From Lonicera japonica (lineage: Eukaryota > Streptophyta > Magnoliopsida > Dipsacales > Caprifoliaceae): a stretch of 64,000 nt of DNA. The translations under genes and the position numbers were made by a program. Within the stretch, counting starts at the first letter, position 1. Each line of letters begins with the position of its first letter. The stretch covers positions 25,073,601-25,137,600 of the forward strand of contig CM038470.1 in assembly GCA_021464415.1 (NCBI GenBank). The letters are read 5' to 3'. Shown here piece after piece: positions 12,391 to 25,496 of the stretch. The notes below the pieces were generated by a model. The model made no database searches. It had not been told where the DNA came from and saw only the letters and a program-made list of their open reading frames with translations.

Positions 12391-12657
12391 AAATTTAATT
12401 GTCGCTTGTTTGATGTTGCCTTAATATATATATATATATATAAAAGATATATGAAAACCAGATAAACCGTACTGAAACCCAAATCGAAAAATTTGGTTTA
12501 GGTCTAAGTCTGGATAATTCAAAAACCAAAATCGAACTAAACCAAATTTTCAATTTGGGGCACCTTAATTTCCACTCGAATCGAAAGCAAAATTCCTTTT
12601 GAAGGTTTCGACTTGATGTAATTCAAAAAAGTAACTAATTGTGGTGTGATCATAATT

Positions 12658-13834
12658 TGTCTCTTTCTATCTCTTCTTTTATCAAAGTTATTTAAAAATT
12701 TTACCATAAGGTAAAAACCAGGATTTTCATACTTGTAACAAAAGCAATATGACTTTTAACTGTTGTCCACTTATTATTATTTTAATATTAAACCATGTGC
12801 ACACACGATACTTTTGTTACTCTAATGTACGTACATTTCAAGGAGAAATACTAAACAACAGAGAAAGATGTCTAGTGGTTAGGAAGCAAGCTTGCTTGTT
12901 AAAGTTTAATGGTCCAATTCTATTTTTTTTTTATGAGAAAAAGAAAAACCATGGAGAAAAATAGGAACTACAAAATTTTGACATAGTTACAGGTGGTGAA
13001 GCCTTAACAATTTTTTGTTGTGTTAGTGCTAACCGGATAAAATATGATAAATCAAGAAATCATCAGGGTAAGTTAATATTCGTTAACATGATAAGAACTA
13101 TTATAGTCCGTCAATATTATACATAGTTGTCTAATATTATATGTACATGTATACATTGGCGAATGTAAGATGGGATGTGCCCCTTCTTAGTTTATGATAA
13201 TTACCTTTATATGCCTCTTAACTTTTTTATACATTCACATATATACCCCCCCCCCCACCCACACACACTTTGTCTCTTTCTCTCTCTTCTTTTATCAAAG
13301 TTATCTAATTTTTTTACTATAAGGTAAAAACCAGGATTTTCATTCTTGTAACAATATGACTTTTAACTGCTGTGCACTTACTATTATTTTAATATTAAAT
13401 CACTTGTACACACGATGCGTCTGCTACTCTAATGTATATACATTTGAAAGAGAAATATTAAACAAAAAAAAAGATGTCAATGGTTAAAAGTGGTCCAATT
13501 CTAATTTTTTTTATGAGTAAAAGAAAAACTATAGGGAAAAATAGGAACTACAAAATTTTGACATAGTTTCAGGCGGTGAAGCTTTAACAGTTTTTTGTTG
13601 TATTGGTTCTGACAGGATAAAACATGATAAATCAATAGATTAGGTAAGTTAATATTCATTAACACAATAATAACCGTTATAACCCATTAATAATACACGT
13701 AATTGTCTAGTATTATTATATATATGTATAAGTATACATTGGTGGATGTAAGAAGGGATGAGTGGGGCCGCGTGCCCCCACTCAATTTCTGATAATTACT
13801 TTTACATACCTCTTAACTTTTTTATACATTCATA
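12658..13834. repeat. Direct tandem duplication, 613-base period
   Basis: Unit 1 (12658-13270) and unit 2 (13271 to the CACTA insertion at 13834) share long blocks: TTCTTTTATCAAAGTTAT, AAGGTAAAAACCAGGATTTT, CTACAAAATTTTGACATAGT and CCTCTTAACTTTTTTATACA. Unit 2 keeps a near-palindrome GAGTGGGG...CCCCACTC at 13760-13783 that is degraded in unit 1. An 11-base run of C lies at 13247-13257. The CACTA element interrupts unit 2 at TACATTCATA. Joining the flanks across the element restores similarity to unit 1. The original element type is unknown. Confidence 0.7.
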
Positions 13835-15919
13835 CACTACACCAGAATAGCCCTTGTGTAATGGATTTAATCCGTTAGAGAAAATGTTTCTAACACATAA
13901 AATCCGTTACTAATTAGGCGTGGGAAACACTTTAGTAACGGATATATCCGTTACTAAAATTAGTCAAAATCCGTTACAAAAAATAAATTTGTAACGGGCT
14001 AAATATATTACTTATCCGTTACTTATGATAATTTTAGTAACGGATTTACTCCGTTACAAATATTGAACAGTTGTTACAATGGCATGTAAAAGTAATTACA
14101 TTTTTAATGGTTTGTAACGAAATAAAACCGTTACTAATGAAAAAACTGCTACGTATTTGTAACAGTTTATAGCCGTTACAAAGTGTAGATTAGCTTATAT
14201 ATACATATATATATGTTTAGCCAGTATCCCTGTACATCATAATACAAATTCCTGTAGTTATAAATGCAACAAGTTTTAGCACCATAATTTTAGCGGCACA
14301 ATACAAATTCTTATATAATGATCGAATAGCGTCATACAAACCAATATTCATCCAAAACTCAATAAACTAATAATTTTACAAAAATACATCCGTCCACAAA
14401 TAAGGTAACAAAGATGTCCAACCATACATAATTAGATATTGGAATAACATAATTAACCTGTTTGATTCCTAGTTGAGACAACATAAGTGTTAAAACCAAG
14501 AGGTGGTACATATGTTGTAAAGGCAAGCGAATATTTAGGTGCGGCACTGGGGATCTACCCAAATATGCTATAACATGATAGTTTCTTGTACTCAAATAGG
14601 CATTGGCTAGAGGACGAAGTTGTGATTCAATTTCTCTTCCACCAGAATCCAGATCTATTATTCCCTTAGATGAAACTTGTAGCAAGATCAATTTGGAGTT
14701 ACTTTTTAGACGTCAACCAGCCTTAGCCAAATAATGAGGACCGCAGTTGATATCACAGAAGAAATCCAAATTCTGATTCATATGATGCCTACTAAAAGAA
14801 TTAAGTTACGCAATTGGTAAAGGAGTATATATATATAAATGAAGTAAAATAATAACAAATGTATACTAGGGTTAGAAAATCATCTTTACATGGAACAAAT
14901 ATTATCATTGATCCTAGTTAATGCTCTGCAAAAGATTCCTAACTTCTATTCACATGCAAGAAGATATGAAATAAGCAAAGTAGTAAAACTCACAAGAATT
15001 CGAACTACCTCTCTCTTTCATCCTAAAGGATTGTAGATAACTACAACCTACAAAGAGAAAGGAACATAATTAATAACTTTGATAACATAAATCAGTAATA
15101 TCTTAGGAGCGATAAAATAATAGAAGAAGATAGACAAATTTTATTCTTACCAAGCTTTTCCCATTTGACAATGCAGCTTCTGATGGAGGACAGTAGCTTA
15201 TATTGAGAAGAGGACACTAAACAAAAACTTTTAAATCGAAGCTTAATTTAAATAAACTAAAGGAGTTTGTAATTCATGATTAATTTCTTTTGTTTTTTTG
15301 TTGTATATAAGAAACATGTGCTTTTATGATTATGTACAAGGTCTTTAACTGTTCGATATGGTTTTGAACATTAAAAAGGCAGCCCTAAAAGGAAGCAACT
15401 ATACCTGCTTCTTTATTTTATCATTCCATATTGTAGAACAATAGCACAGTGGATATGGAGCTGATGCAGCAAAAACTGGAAAACAAGTAGATCACTCAAA
15501 ATTAACAAAATGTACTCCAGAGTTGTATTAGGATCCAAGAGTTGTATTAGGATCCAAAAAAACTTTTTTGCACAACAATATATATTAGTGAAATTAAGTT
15601 GGGAATTACTTTTAAGAAGTAATTAATTAAATTGGTAACTGACGGGCTACAAATGCTTCAGCTTTTTTTTTATTTTACCAACAATGCCTTTACATTCCAA
15701 GATTGGGTCTCTAATGAATCTGAAAAATATGATCAACAAAAACACCATTCCAAGATTGAAATGTCATCAACACCTGCAACATTCCAAATTAATAGCTTCC
15801 ATAGCTGAACTTGCATTTCAAAGATCACCATTCCTAAATTTAGCTAAGAATATTAATGGCTTCCTAAATTTAAAAGATAGAAAAAGGAAAGAAATAATAT
15901 ACTAAGAATATTAAAAATA

Positions 15920-17110
15920 TATTATTAATACCGGTCTAAATCGGTCCATTTTTCGGTCCGGTTTATTCGGTCCATTTTTTGGATTAATATTGGTCCGGTC
16001 TAAACCAAGTTACTCCTCAACCTTAAAAACCCAAATTTCTAAAAGTGGTACCATATGTATTTAAATACTTTACTTAATGGACCAAACTTTTGTTCTAATT
16101 CATTTTTCAGTTTTACGGTATTGCACCTAATAAAAACACTTTCAAACATTCTCGTAAACCAAAAATAGTTATCTAATGCCGACCGCTAAACAAAATAATG
16201 ATAAGATAACCAGCAAACTGAAACAAGATTCAAGTGTATATTGTTTTAGGAAAAGCAGACTGACACTCACATAAACAAAAAAGTATGTTAGAGGCCACGA
16301 GAGGTACGGCAGAGTGTACCCTGTGAAAGAGATCTGCCACTCTGGGAAATTGCTCTAAGGGTGCATTGATTGGTTTACATGGAAATGAATAATCCTAGGA
16401 ATTGTTTTGAATGGAAAATTTTGTCTACGGAATAAAAATATAGGAGGAAGCGGCTTTTAGATTCCATGGAAAAGGAAAACTTTCAACTAAAGCAAGTTGT
16501 ACCGTATGGAAATTGATTCCTTCAAACCCTAGAAAGTAAATTCAATCAAATACCATGGATAACATGGAATCTTTGGTATTTTCTATCAAAAAGAACTGAA
16601 ATCTAGCACACATATGATTCAGAATTAGATATACAGTATAACATATATATATGTGTGCAAGTACTTACCCGCTGCCAGAAGCATGTCATCATGCACATGG
16701 ATTGCGCCAGACATAACCAAACCAAAACCAAGTCTAGGGAAAATATAAGCATTGTTTGCCTGAATAGAAAACAAAAGCAAAATCTCAATAATTAATGCAT
16801 GTCCAGTCAACGATTCAAATGTTATTGCAAAAGATAAAATATTATTGCAAAAGATTTGTAAGAAGTGTCACTGTGTTTAATACTGAACTGTTGAAATAAC
16901 TCAGCAAATAATTTTTTTAATTTAAATATTGTTAGGATTGAAAATGTTATACTAAGACCCTAAACCATTTTTATGAAATTCAACCGAACCGACATGGTCG
17001 GTTTTATGAAATTCAAAACCGTAACCGAACCGCCTAGGTCGGTTTACCGAATTCGGTTTTACCGACTTGGTCGGTCGGTTCGGTCGACAAGCGGTTATAA
17101 CTGACCAAAC
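15920..17110. repeat. CGGTT/CCGGT-rich patches within CACTA 1
   Basis: Two patches (about 15930-16010 and 16980-17100) repeat short forms of CCGGTCTAAA, TCGGTCC, ACCGAACCGAC and GGTCGGTT. Such repeats are common inside plant hAT-like elements and may mark older nested insertions. Between them, a GGGTGCATTGATTGG start at 16359 looks like one MITE end, but no matching right end was found. Confidence 0.35.
16669..16759 (-). pseudogene. Captured NADP-malic enzyme exon
   Basis: A 91-base segment lies between a good acceptor (TTTTCTATTCAG) and a good donor (GTAAGT). It encodes ANNAYIFP, then a diverged RLGFG, then [17 protein letters not shown], 30 codons without a stop. This is a recognisable part of the NAD(P)-binding half of plant NADP-dependent malic enzyme, which decarboxylates malate to pyruvate. 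Intact enzymes have glycine where this fragment has arginine after FP. Neighbouring malic enzyme exons were not found on either side, so only one exon appears to have been taken up. It cannot make enzyme. Whether it is transcribed is unknown. Confidence 0.8.
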
Positions 17111-17129
17111 AGAAAATCCACCAAAATAG

Positions 17130-17625
17130 TTTTATCCACAGCAAAACACAGTACACACAGCATAGCAGCAATCAGCATAGCAGTCAGCACCAAAACAGTT
17201 TTATCCGCACCAAAACACAGTACACAATACACACATAATTGGTGCCTTGGTGGCTTGAATGGCTCATACCTGTTACTCTGTTAGCAACTAAATAATATCG
17301 CAGCATAGGTGCATAGCAGTCAGCACCCAGTAGTCCAGTAACATAGCAGGGCAGCAGGCTAGCAGCATAGGCAGCACAACGGCAAAAACACAGAAGCAGT
17401 GCAGCAGCAGCAACACAGTGTTGTGCAAAACAGTGCACAACTGCACTAATACTAACACCATATTGTGGTGTCTGGTGTGTGGGAGAGCGGGAGAGACTGA
17501 GAGACTGAGAGACGGGATGGAGTGACAGACAGCGAAAGAAACGGAGAAGAGAAACGAGGGTGAGGGACTGAGGGGTGAGAGCCGTGAGAGTCTGAGAGTG
17601 TGAGAGAGTGAGTTACAAAAGTATA
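17130..17625. repeat. Low-complexity block in CACTA 1
   Basis: The first part (17150-17430) repeats forms of CATAGCAGTCAGCAC and CACCAAAACAGTTTTATCC. The second part (17475-17615) is a purine-rich stretch built from GAGAGACTGAGAGAC-like units. Its ORFs arise from the repeat and show no protein features. GC is higher than in the surroundings. Confidence 0.5.
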
Positions 17626-17635
17626 AATTAGTTTA

Positions 17636-17820
17636 GTTAATTTGTATTGCGGCAGTATATCATATAAAGTGTTGTATATAACAAGGATTAGCCATATATC
17701 ATATATAATTATTTTTGTCTCACCACATTTTTTATTAAATTAAACAGCTAATGACTCTGATTCATTTAATTAATTTGTATTGCGGCAGTATCAAATTAAA
17801 GTGTTGTATATAACAATTGA
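17636..17820. repeat. Roughly 50-base direct repeat, two copies
   Basis: TTAATTTGTATTGCGGCAGT followed by TGTTGTATATAACAA occurs at about 17638-17685 and again at about 17769-17816. The copies are 131 bases apart. Confidence 0.6.
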
Positions 17821-19136
17821 AGGAAATCATTATTTTGTAGGGTTTTGGATGAGATCTGTTGGAGAAAATTAAAGGAGCCTTGGATTTTTAGGAAATGTTG
17901 GACATTTTGCTAGAACTCTCATGGCCTAAAAGTACAATGAACAAACAGGAAAAGTCATATTAGAGGGCTGGAACTATAAAAAGCGAAGAATTCTTCAAGA
18001 GTAACTTAAGAGAATCCTCACAGGTCATTATTTTGGTAGAACAAAACTCAAAAAAATTCTGATGCCAATGATCTGGTAATTAGAGCTTCTTAAATCCAGT
18101 GCAATTGGCCTTTTTTACTTGACAAAAAATAAAAAGTTCCATCCAAATCCATTATCAGAGGAAGTTCTAATGGAGTGTTTGAGTGCGAAGACACCTAGTG
18201 GAAGATCTTTTAGGAACTTGACTACCACAATTACAATGCCTGCCTCTCTCATTTACCCTTCCAACTCTAGAATTTTCCATCAAAATCCTAACATTGATCA
18301 GGATCAGTAAGTCAATAATATTCCTATTAAAGGTCCTAATATCCCCTCCTATTCTCTCTATATATACTTATATAAAGGTTAAAAGGTATGTCAATTGTAC
18401 AACCAAGTTCTAAAACGGACCGCCAAGTTTATTAATCAACTTTGGCAAAAAAAAAAACTACATGCGGCAACGAAATAATATTCCAAACAAAAACATTACA
18501 CGCTAGAAGCAAGTTAACAAATAAAATGCTCTGTTTCGAAGTCTAGTTCTATATATGTTGTACATAACAACTTATTTTTCCTCTTTATATATAAGTAAGC
18601 ACACATATATAGGCATGTATTTTGTGTTACTGAATTTGTAGAGAAGAAAGTGGGGAATGGAAATATGACAAGGGATGCAGGATCTCAAAGCACACCACCA
18701 GACTTTACCTCAAGTAGTCCAAGTCCTATGAACGTAAACTACCTTGTTTATCTTATATATATTACAAATTCCAGAAAAATACCTTGTTTCATTACAAAAT
18801 ATTTTTTCATATTGGGAAAAAGATAAGTGACGAACTAGTGTTTTAATTGGATTAAAAAAAATAGGGATCATACATAGCTTTTTAGACTGCATTATGCATA
18901 AGTATTGCAATTTTTATTAATTGCTCATAGCCGAGTGCACAGTTCATCACATCCTCATAAATTTATTATGAATATGAACATAAACTACCTCAAACAAATA
19001 TAAAAAACTAAAAGGAGACTATGTTTAAACATAGATTTACTACATGAATAAATGGGGGAGAAGGATCCAAAGCCAAAGAGAAACCCTAAATATACAATCC
19101 AAAGTTAAGAGGAGAAGAATGATAAGAAAAATAATA

Positions 19137-19445
19137 AGAGAAATTGAAGAGAATCTCACCAATAGAAGCTAAAAATTTGAATAATCAGACCTTCAATTCT
19201 GCCTGGGGATTGATTTGAACCCTAAAAACTACAAACATGAGGTCAGAAAGAGGAATTTCGATTTGTGATTTGAGAAATGAATTTCAAGTTGTGATGTGAG
19301 AGAAATTGAAGAGAAGCTTACCAATAGAAGCCGAAAATTTGAACAATCAAACCTTCAATCCTGCCAAGTGGTTGATTTGAACCCTAAAAACTACAAACAT
19401 GAGGTGAGAGAGGGATTTCGAGTAGTGATGTGAGAGAGTATTTTT
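19137..19445. repeat. 162-base tandem duplication near the right end of CACTA 1
   Basis: Two units begin AGAAATTGAAGAGAA and share ACCAATAGAAGC, GATTTGAACCCTAAAAACTA and CAAACATGAGGT. They lie just inside the right subterminal motif array. Duplications there are common in CACTA elements. Confidence 0.6.
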
Positions 19446-19964
19446 GAGAATTGACGAGAGTCAGGAACAACAGTGAGTGTGAAAGAAATGGTGAGAGGAA
19501 CGACGGTGAAGAAGGGGTGAGAGGAACGGCGGCGAGGCGAACGGGGTGAGAAGAACGACAGCGAGGTGGAGTGGGTGAAAGGAACAGTAGCGGGCAAGGA
19601 TGATGGGTTAGGGAACTCTGAGCTGCCTTAAGTATGAGAAATTAGGGATTTTTTTTGCTTTTCATTAAGTGTGAGAGACATTAATTTTTTTTTGTTTAAT
19701 TAAAATATAAGCGGCAAAAGTAAAAATTTGGGCGCAATTTTCATTTTTTTGTTTAGTAACGGATTTTGTAATGGTTAATCCGTTACATCTTTATTTTTTT
19801 TTAACAAATAATTATTTGATATAGTTAAAATAATATTTGTTTCATCAGTAACGCATATTTAACATTAGTAACGGATTAAACGTGTTGCTAGATTTTAACG
19901 GATTAAGTCCGTTACTAATCGCAAAAACTGTCCGTTACAAATTGTGCGAAATGGTGTAGTGATA

Positions 19965-22900
19965 TATAAACTTCTTACTTCTCTCTCACATGCCCCCCTC
20001 CCTTTAGGACAATTATACATATATACTAGTTGCTAACCCATGCTATGAACAAGAGATGACATCTCAAATTTTCCAACATCCCTTAAAAACCAAATTATGA
20101 ATCATAAGAAAAAGAAACATAAGAGTTTGTACGCAACAATGAAGTGATTATAACATCACAAAAAAAAAATGTCTTCAGCACTTTAATTAATTTTACATAC
20201 AAAAATTACGCACACATCATCTTCAAAAGGGGGTACCATGGCAAACTCTCCAAATCCAAACTAACAATTATATAAGCCAAAATGGTTAGAGGAAGAATGA
20301 AACTTTATCGTGCAATAAATAAAAATGAAGATTCCAAGATTAATATATGAACAATATGTACCTAGATATACATTATTTCAAAATTCCATATATTACATTA
20401 AAAAATGCATAAAATTTGAACTGGAGTTGCACCTATGATTTCTTTTGATCTGTTCATTTATGTAAGAATGTAAGATCTAGGGCAAATAAGTAATCTCGAA
20501 AGGAAAAAAATAGTAACATTTTAGGAAAATTCTTGTTGAAATATGTAATAGTTAATTTCAGTTGAATTTTCATTCAATAATTATATGTGAAGAGGAAGTT
20601 AAATGCACAAATAGTTAAAAAAAAGCACAAACTTCAAAAATGTTGGACTTCCTGTATACATTTATTATACATTTATGAAAGAGGTGTAGATTATATCTAG
20701 TGTTCAAATTCGAAAACAAATTCTTAATCAAATCAAGTGCTATTATATGTATAAATTAGGATAAATTCATTAAAAGTAGATGGATCAAAAGGTAAAGTCA
20801 AAACTGTTTTTCTTCTAAGATATTGAGGATAGTTATACACTTTAAATTCATCTTATACTTTTTTATTCTCCTCAAATTAAAAATTCAATTTAAATTGCAC
20901 GCGCACCTTTAATTAAACGCTAATTTCTAGCTAATTAAAAGCCAAGAATAATTAAAACTGTTAAATTGTGCCGAAGATATAAATAAACCCTTTGCGTTAG
21001 TAGTACCCTTCTTCAATCAAACATTTCAAGTTGAACAGCTTTAAGGGTTTAAATAAATGCAATGGAGATAGAATTAATTGATGTGATTATCTCACACTAT
21101 ATATGACATAAGCTACTAATTCACCAAATAAGGAAGATAAAAATCATAGTTCACTCAAAGAATGAAAAAGAAAAAAAATAATAACTTTTTAAGTTTGCAA
21201 TAGACTAACAATATGTATTGTTCATATTTTTTTTCCCATATAGTTTCTAGTTAGTAGAATAAAGGTAATAGCTATTTAATACATAAAATAAAAGTAATAA
21301 CTAGTTTTATTGATCTTTTGTAGGTTTGTAAATAAGTTAGGTTTGACATGCTCCAATGGAGGTAGAATTCGTATGCATTTTTTGCAAAATACAATATTTG
21401 GAAAAAGAGTTAGAGACTTTAAGGAGTATATAGTTTCTCAACATAGATAGAAAAGCTTTGAGTTAAATATAAAAATGTTTCTTAAAAATTCGTATGTTTA
21501 ACTTGATTTCATTATCCATACTTGTTCTATAAATAGCATGATATGACAGTACAATACACACTTCTAGTTTGCTTTATAAACTTCATATATTATCCATCAC
21601 ATTGAATTATATGTTATGCTTTATCCAATTGCATGCTATTGATTTTTAAAACAAGTGGTTCCTTCAAGAACATGAGTTCAAATTATGACCACATAACATA
21701 TGTGAAAACATTATAAATTGAAATTATTAAGCTCTATAGTAAATATAGAAGACAATTCTTATTCTTTTATTTTCCACCTTCTGATTGTTCCAAGGAAACA
21801 TCGCGTGGGAATAGAAAAAAAATTCTCAAACACCGGTGTGTAAATTACTTATTTTCTACCTAGAAGAAGTGTTTCCTAAGCTTAATTTTCATTTTTCAAC
21901 ATAGATATTTAGAACCTTTAATCTTCTTTTTACTTCAATGAGTACTTTGTCGATTCCCTGTTTAGCTTATGAGAAAAAAATAACCAAATATCTTATTTAC
22001 AAACCATTAAAAACTCTTAATTCAGTAAGGAGAGAAAAAAAAGAAAAAGCCTAGTGATAAAGCCATAACGTACTATAAAGGCCCTAATCATGATTATTGT
22101 TAAAGAGGAAAAAAGAAACAAATGGGCAAGACCTCTAAAAAGATTAGTCAAACACATAGACTTACGAACATCAAATATCTGAGAAGATCATGTGGGGGAA
22201 GCATGACTAATTACGATATGCAATGTATTGGAGTACTTACATGAAATTATGAAATGAATCTGGTATCAAATAAACTATCATCCAAGAATAACACTATTAC
22301 ATAACATAAAAGTAAGTTCTCTAATTTTGAAAATAAAATAAAATTTGAAAGTGCTGAAAAATCCTCACTTGCAAAATTAAAAAACCATAGAAGTAAATAA
22401 ATAATGATTATTACCTTTCGAATAATTATAGAGAAAAGTCGTTTATTTTCGTAGATGGTTACCTTCAATTGTGTAAACAAAAAAAGGCTAAAATCAAGGC
22501 CTTAAAACCATTAACACAAAGTAGAATGAAAATGGCAGAAACACTACCTAATGGAAATTCCTAGAAACAAATTATATGTTCTAAAATACCTAAATACATC
22601 AATGGCCGGTTCGTATTGGTGGTTGAATGGAGAGAATGCCAAGCAATTCAAAGAATTGATAGAAGAAGAGAGGTCCAATAGGGATAATGCTTAATTGAAA
22701 CCCTACCGGTGGATAACAATGCCATAATAAATAAGAGAGAAGTGGAGGATTTCCTCCGTTTTACTTATATGTAATATATATATATATATATATAACTTAG
22801 ATTTTTATATATACACAATTTTACTTTATGACATTTATACTTATTAAAATTCTTAAGACCTTACTTTTTTACACATATATACCTCTCAATTCTTACACAT

Positions 22901-25195
22901 GCCCTTAACATTTTAACAATTACACATATATTCCCCTTAATTTTCCATACATACATGTATACCTCTCACATCTCTCGCACACAAATTTATATATTTTATT
23001 CCAACAAATTATTTTGGCTTTCAAAAATCATTATTAGATTTTAGAAAAATGTCATATAATTTTTTTTTAAAAATACAGGGTGCATTTGATGGGCTTGCAT
23101 GGAAAATAATCATATTCATGATTTTTTTTCCATATATATGGAACGCACAAACATAAAAATGAAGGTAAGTTTTCATATAACAATGCCTTCAATAAATTAT
23201 ACGCGACGAATACGCAACCTGAGTTCATTGCAATTTTTTTTTCATGTTTGTAATACTATATATGCACGAGTAAGTTCAATATTTATATTTATAAGGCAAC
23301 AATGACAATAATTAATGTAATAAAATTATTAATTAAACCATATCACCTCCATTTTTACTATTAACTGTAACTATTAATGTAATAAATTTTAACTATAATT
23401 GACATATTTTGGCCATTACAATTTGATATCAGCATGTCTGTATATTTACTCATGCCCCATCTAAACTAAATTTCTAGATCCGTACACATATGTATTTTGC
23501 TAATTTAATTGAGTCTACAATATATAAATATTATATATATAAAAATTATTTTTTTATTTTATTTTTGCATAACGGGTATCGGGTAATTCGCTTAGTAACA
23601 AATCGGGTTTAAATATAATTTTTTCACCCAATAAAAAACACTCGAAACACATAAAAACTAACACGAACACCACCCGAAAGTTAAAACTCCGGGGATCTTG
23701 AGTTTGGGCTTAGAAAGTTAAAAGTTTACTTAGAGGGCTGACTAGAGGGGTCGGGTTGGGCTAGACTGGGCTAAACAAAGGAAATAAATATATTTAGTAA
23801 CAATAAATTTGGGCTGGTGATACTCCTAATTTGCCCTTCTATTATTAATTACTGTAAGTCTGTAGTTCAAATATTTAACTGCAGTGAGCCAGTGAGCAAG
23901 CCTTCCGGGGCCCTGACCCAAGATATAAGTCTAAGTCAAACTGAAGCAGGACATTTCGTGGCCCAACCATTACATGGATGGGTTAATGCTATTGTCAAAT
24001 TAAATTAACCTTTTTTTTTTCTTTCTTTATTTCTAAGCAGTGTAACATAATGTACAATTATAAAATGCACCAATTAGGTCAAAACAATTTCGGCACTAGC
24101 AATTACCCTAGCTGATGTTGTTAGTAAGCGTGATAATCGGGATTGAGATCATACCCTAAATCTCAAAAAGAATAAACATTGGTGTTCATGGGGTACTACC
24201 TGGCACTTACATGTTCTAATAATCACATTTTGTGTAAGACTGTATTAGTTCCATGAAGTTTTCCCCCCTGCAGTAGTGTCATGTGGAACAAAAATTATAA
24301 TTTGTTAGATCGGAATCAAAAAAGTTTTTTACATTAGTTTGTTAAATAAGCATCAAAACCTCCTCGTTTATGGGACAAGGAGATTATAGGTTATCATGCT
24401 ACATAGCTATTGGTAGAGACTCGAGACTCTTTCACAAATAAATAGGCGAAAACCACCCGAATTGTCTAACACTCTAACCTTAGCTAACCTCTGCTTGGAA
24501 GACCTGCCTCCTTTTGGAATAGGCTAGTTTATGTTTATGCTTTTTGGTTTTGTTTTTGATTTTCTTTTTGATTTGTATCGACAAAAAGTGATTGTTAATT
24601 TAATTAAATATAGAGACAACACTTTTGAACTAAAAATATTAAAATATGATGCTTGTCAATTTTAAGAGGGCATTCGGACATTACTTTTAGATTGGTATAT
24701 ATTATTATTAAATCAATTATTACTATTGGCAGAGCAATATATAACGTTAAAATATAAGTATAATTTTTTAAAATAGTACTATACATTAGTAAAAAGTTCA
24801 TTGCTTTGAGAATAAAAGTCAATGCTCGATCTTTAAGTTAGGTATGAATAATGAGTTAGACTATGCTTTCTTCTTGGATATTCCTAGCAAGTTGGGAATT
24901 GAAGGTGTTAGGCACCATGAGTGACCCAAAAATCCAATATGAGATGCCTTTGACTCGTAGAGATGAATATAATGGGACATTGACGGTCTATTTATTCACT
25001 ACTTTAATTAAGCAAAGGTATTAATGCAGCATTTGTTGATTATATTATATTCTAGGTTATGTGCCCTTGGTCCATTGCCTCTAGGCAAATAAGTGTGTCT
25101 CATTGAGTCAACTTAACGCAAAATCAACTATCTAGGATCTAGGTGACCAAGCTAAATTATTGACTCTCAACAATTTTTAAACAAAAAAATTATTT
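19965..25195. other. Long AT-rich intergenic region, no gene recognised
   Basis: No convincing exon, RNA gene or complete element was found. A TA run lies at about 22774-22795. The block 22800-22990 resembles the end of the 12658-13834 repeat (CCTCTCA and TACACATATATACC motifs). AGGGTGCATTTGATGGGCTT at about 23078 looks like the end of the MITE family seen at 9778-10301, without a matching right end. GC-richer sequence at 23560-23960 has short ORFs but no recognisable protein. Confidence 0.4.
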
Positions 25196-25496
25196 CAGGT
25201 TTCGTTTGATAGTAATATGAAAAATGATAAAAAATATATTTGTTTTGTGTAAGAAGTTGAAAAAGAAGTTGAAAAAGAAGTTGAGACAAGTGATAAAATG
25301 CTCTTTATATCATCCTTATTTTTTGAGTAGATATCATCTATCATTCATTATTTTTGTAGAATTTTTTCCTTCCTCAACTAGCGAGGACTGTAAAAGCCAT
25401 AAAGTGAAAAGAAATCTCACCACATATCACAAGTTATTTTATAACTTCTCACAAAAATCAACTAATTTTTTTCATATTGTTATCAAATTGACCCTG
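25196..25496. mobile_element. 301-base hAT-like MITE
   Basis: CAGGTTTCGTTTGATAGTAA followed by TATGAAA at the left matches the inverted right end CAGGGTCAATTTGATAACAA followed by TATGAAA. CAGGG ends are typical of hAT elements. A clean 8-base target duplication is not visible. A short ORF through the element is an artefact of AAGAAGTTGAAA repeats. Confidence 0.5.

Larger units (their letters stand above)
13835..19961. mobile_element. Non-autonomous CACTA (En/Spm) element 1, 6.1 kb
   Basis: It begins CACTACACCAGAATAG and ends ATGGTGTAGTG, with the 3-base duplication ATA at 13832-13834 and 19962-19964. Subterminal regions (13850-14175 and 19750-19955) are packed with TAACGGAT and its complement ATCCGTTA. 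Many are paired as palindromes, for example AGTAACGGATATATCCGTTACT at 13933-13954. Such arrays are where the element's own DNA-binding protein normally docks. No transposase ORF is present. The interior holds an NADP-malic enzyme exon, low-complexity blocks and other unassigned sequence, including possible exon-like pieces on the minus strand near 15150-15200. Capture of host sequence is typical of plant CACTA elements. Confidence 0.9.

Noticed and set aside
12855..12900. GTCTAGTGGTTAGG, resembling a tRNA or SINE A box
   Set aside because: No B box at the right distance, and the second copy of the tandem duplication lacks the motif.
14359..14691. Minus-strand ORF of 110 codons in CACTA 1
   Set aside because: No recognised transposase or other domain; composition and setting fit chance, though capture from an unknown gene cannot be excluded.
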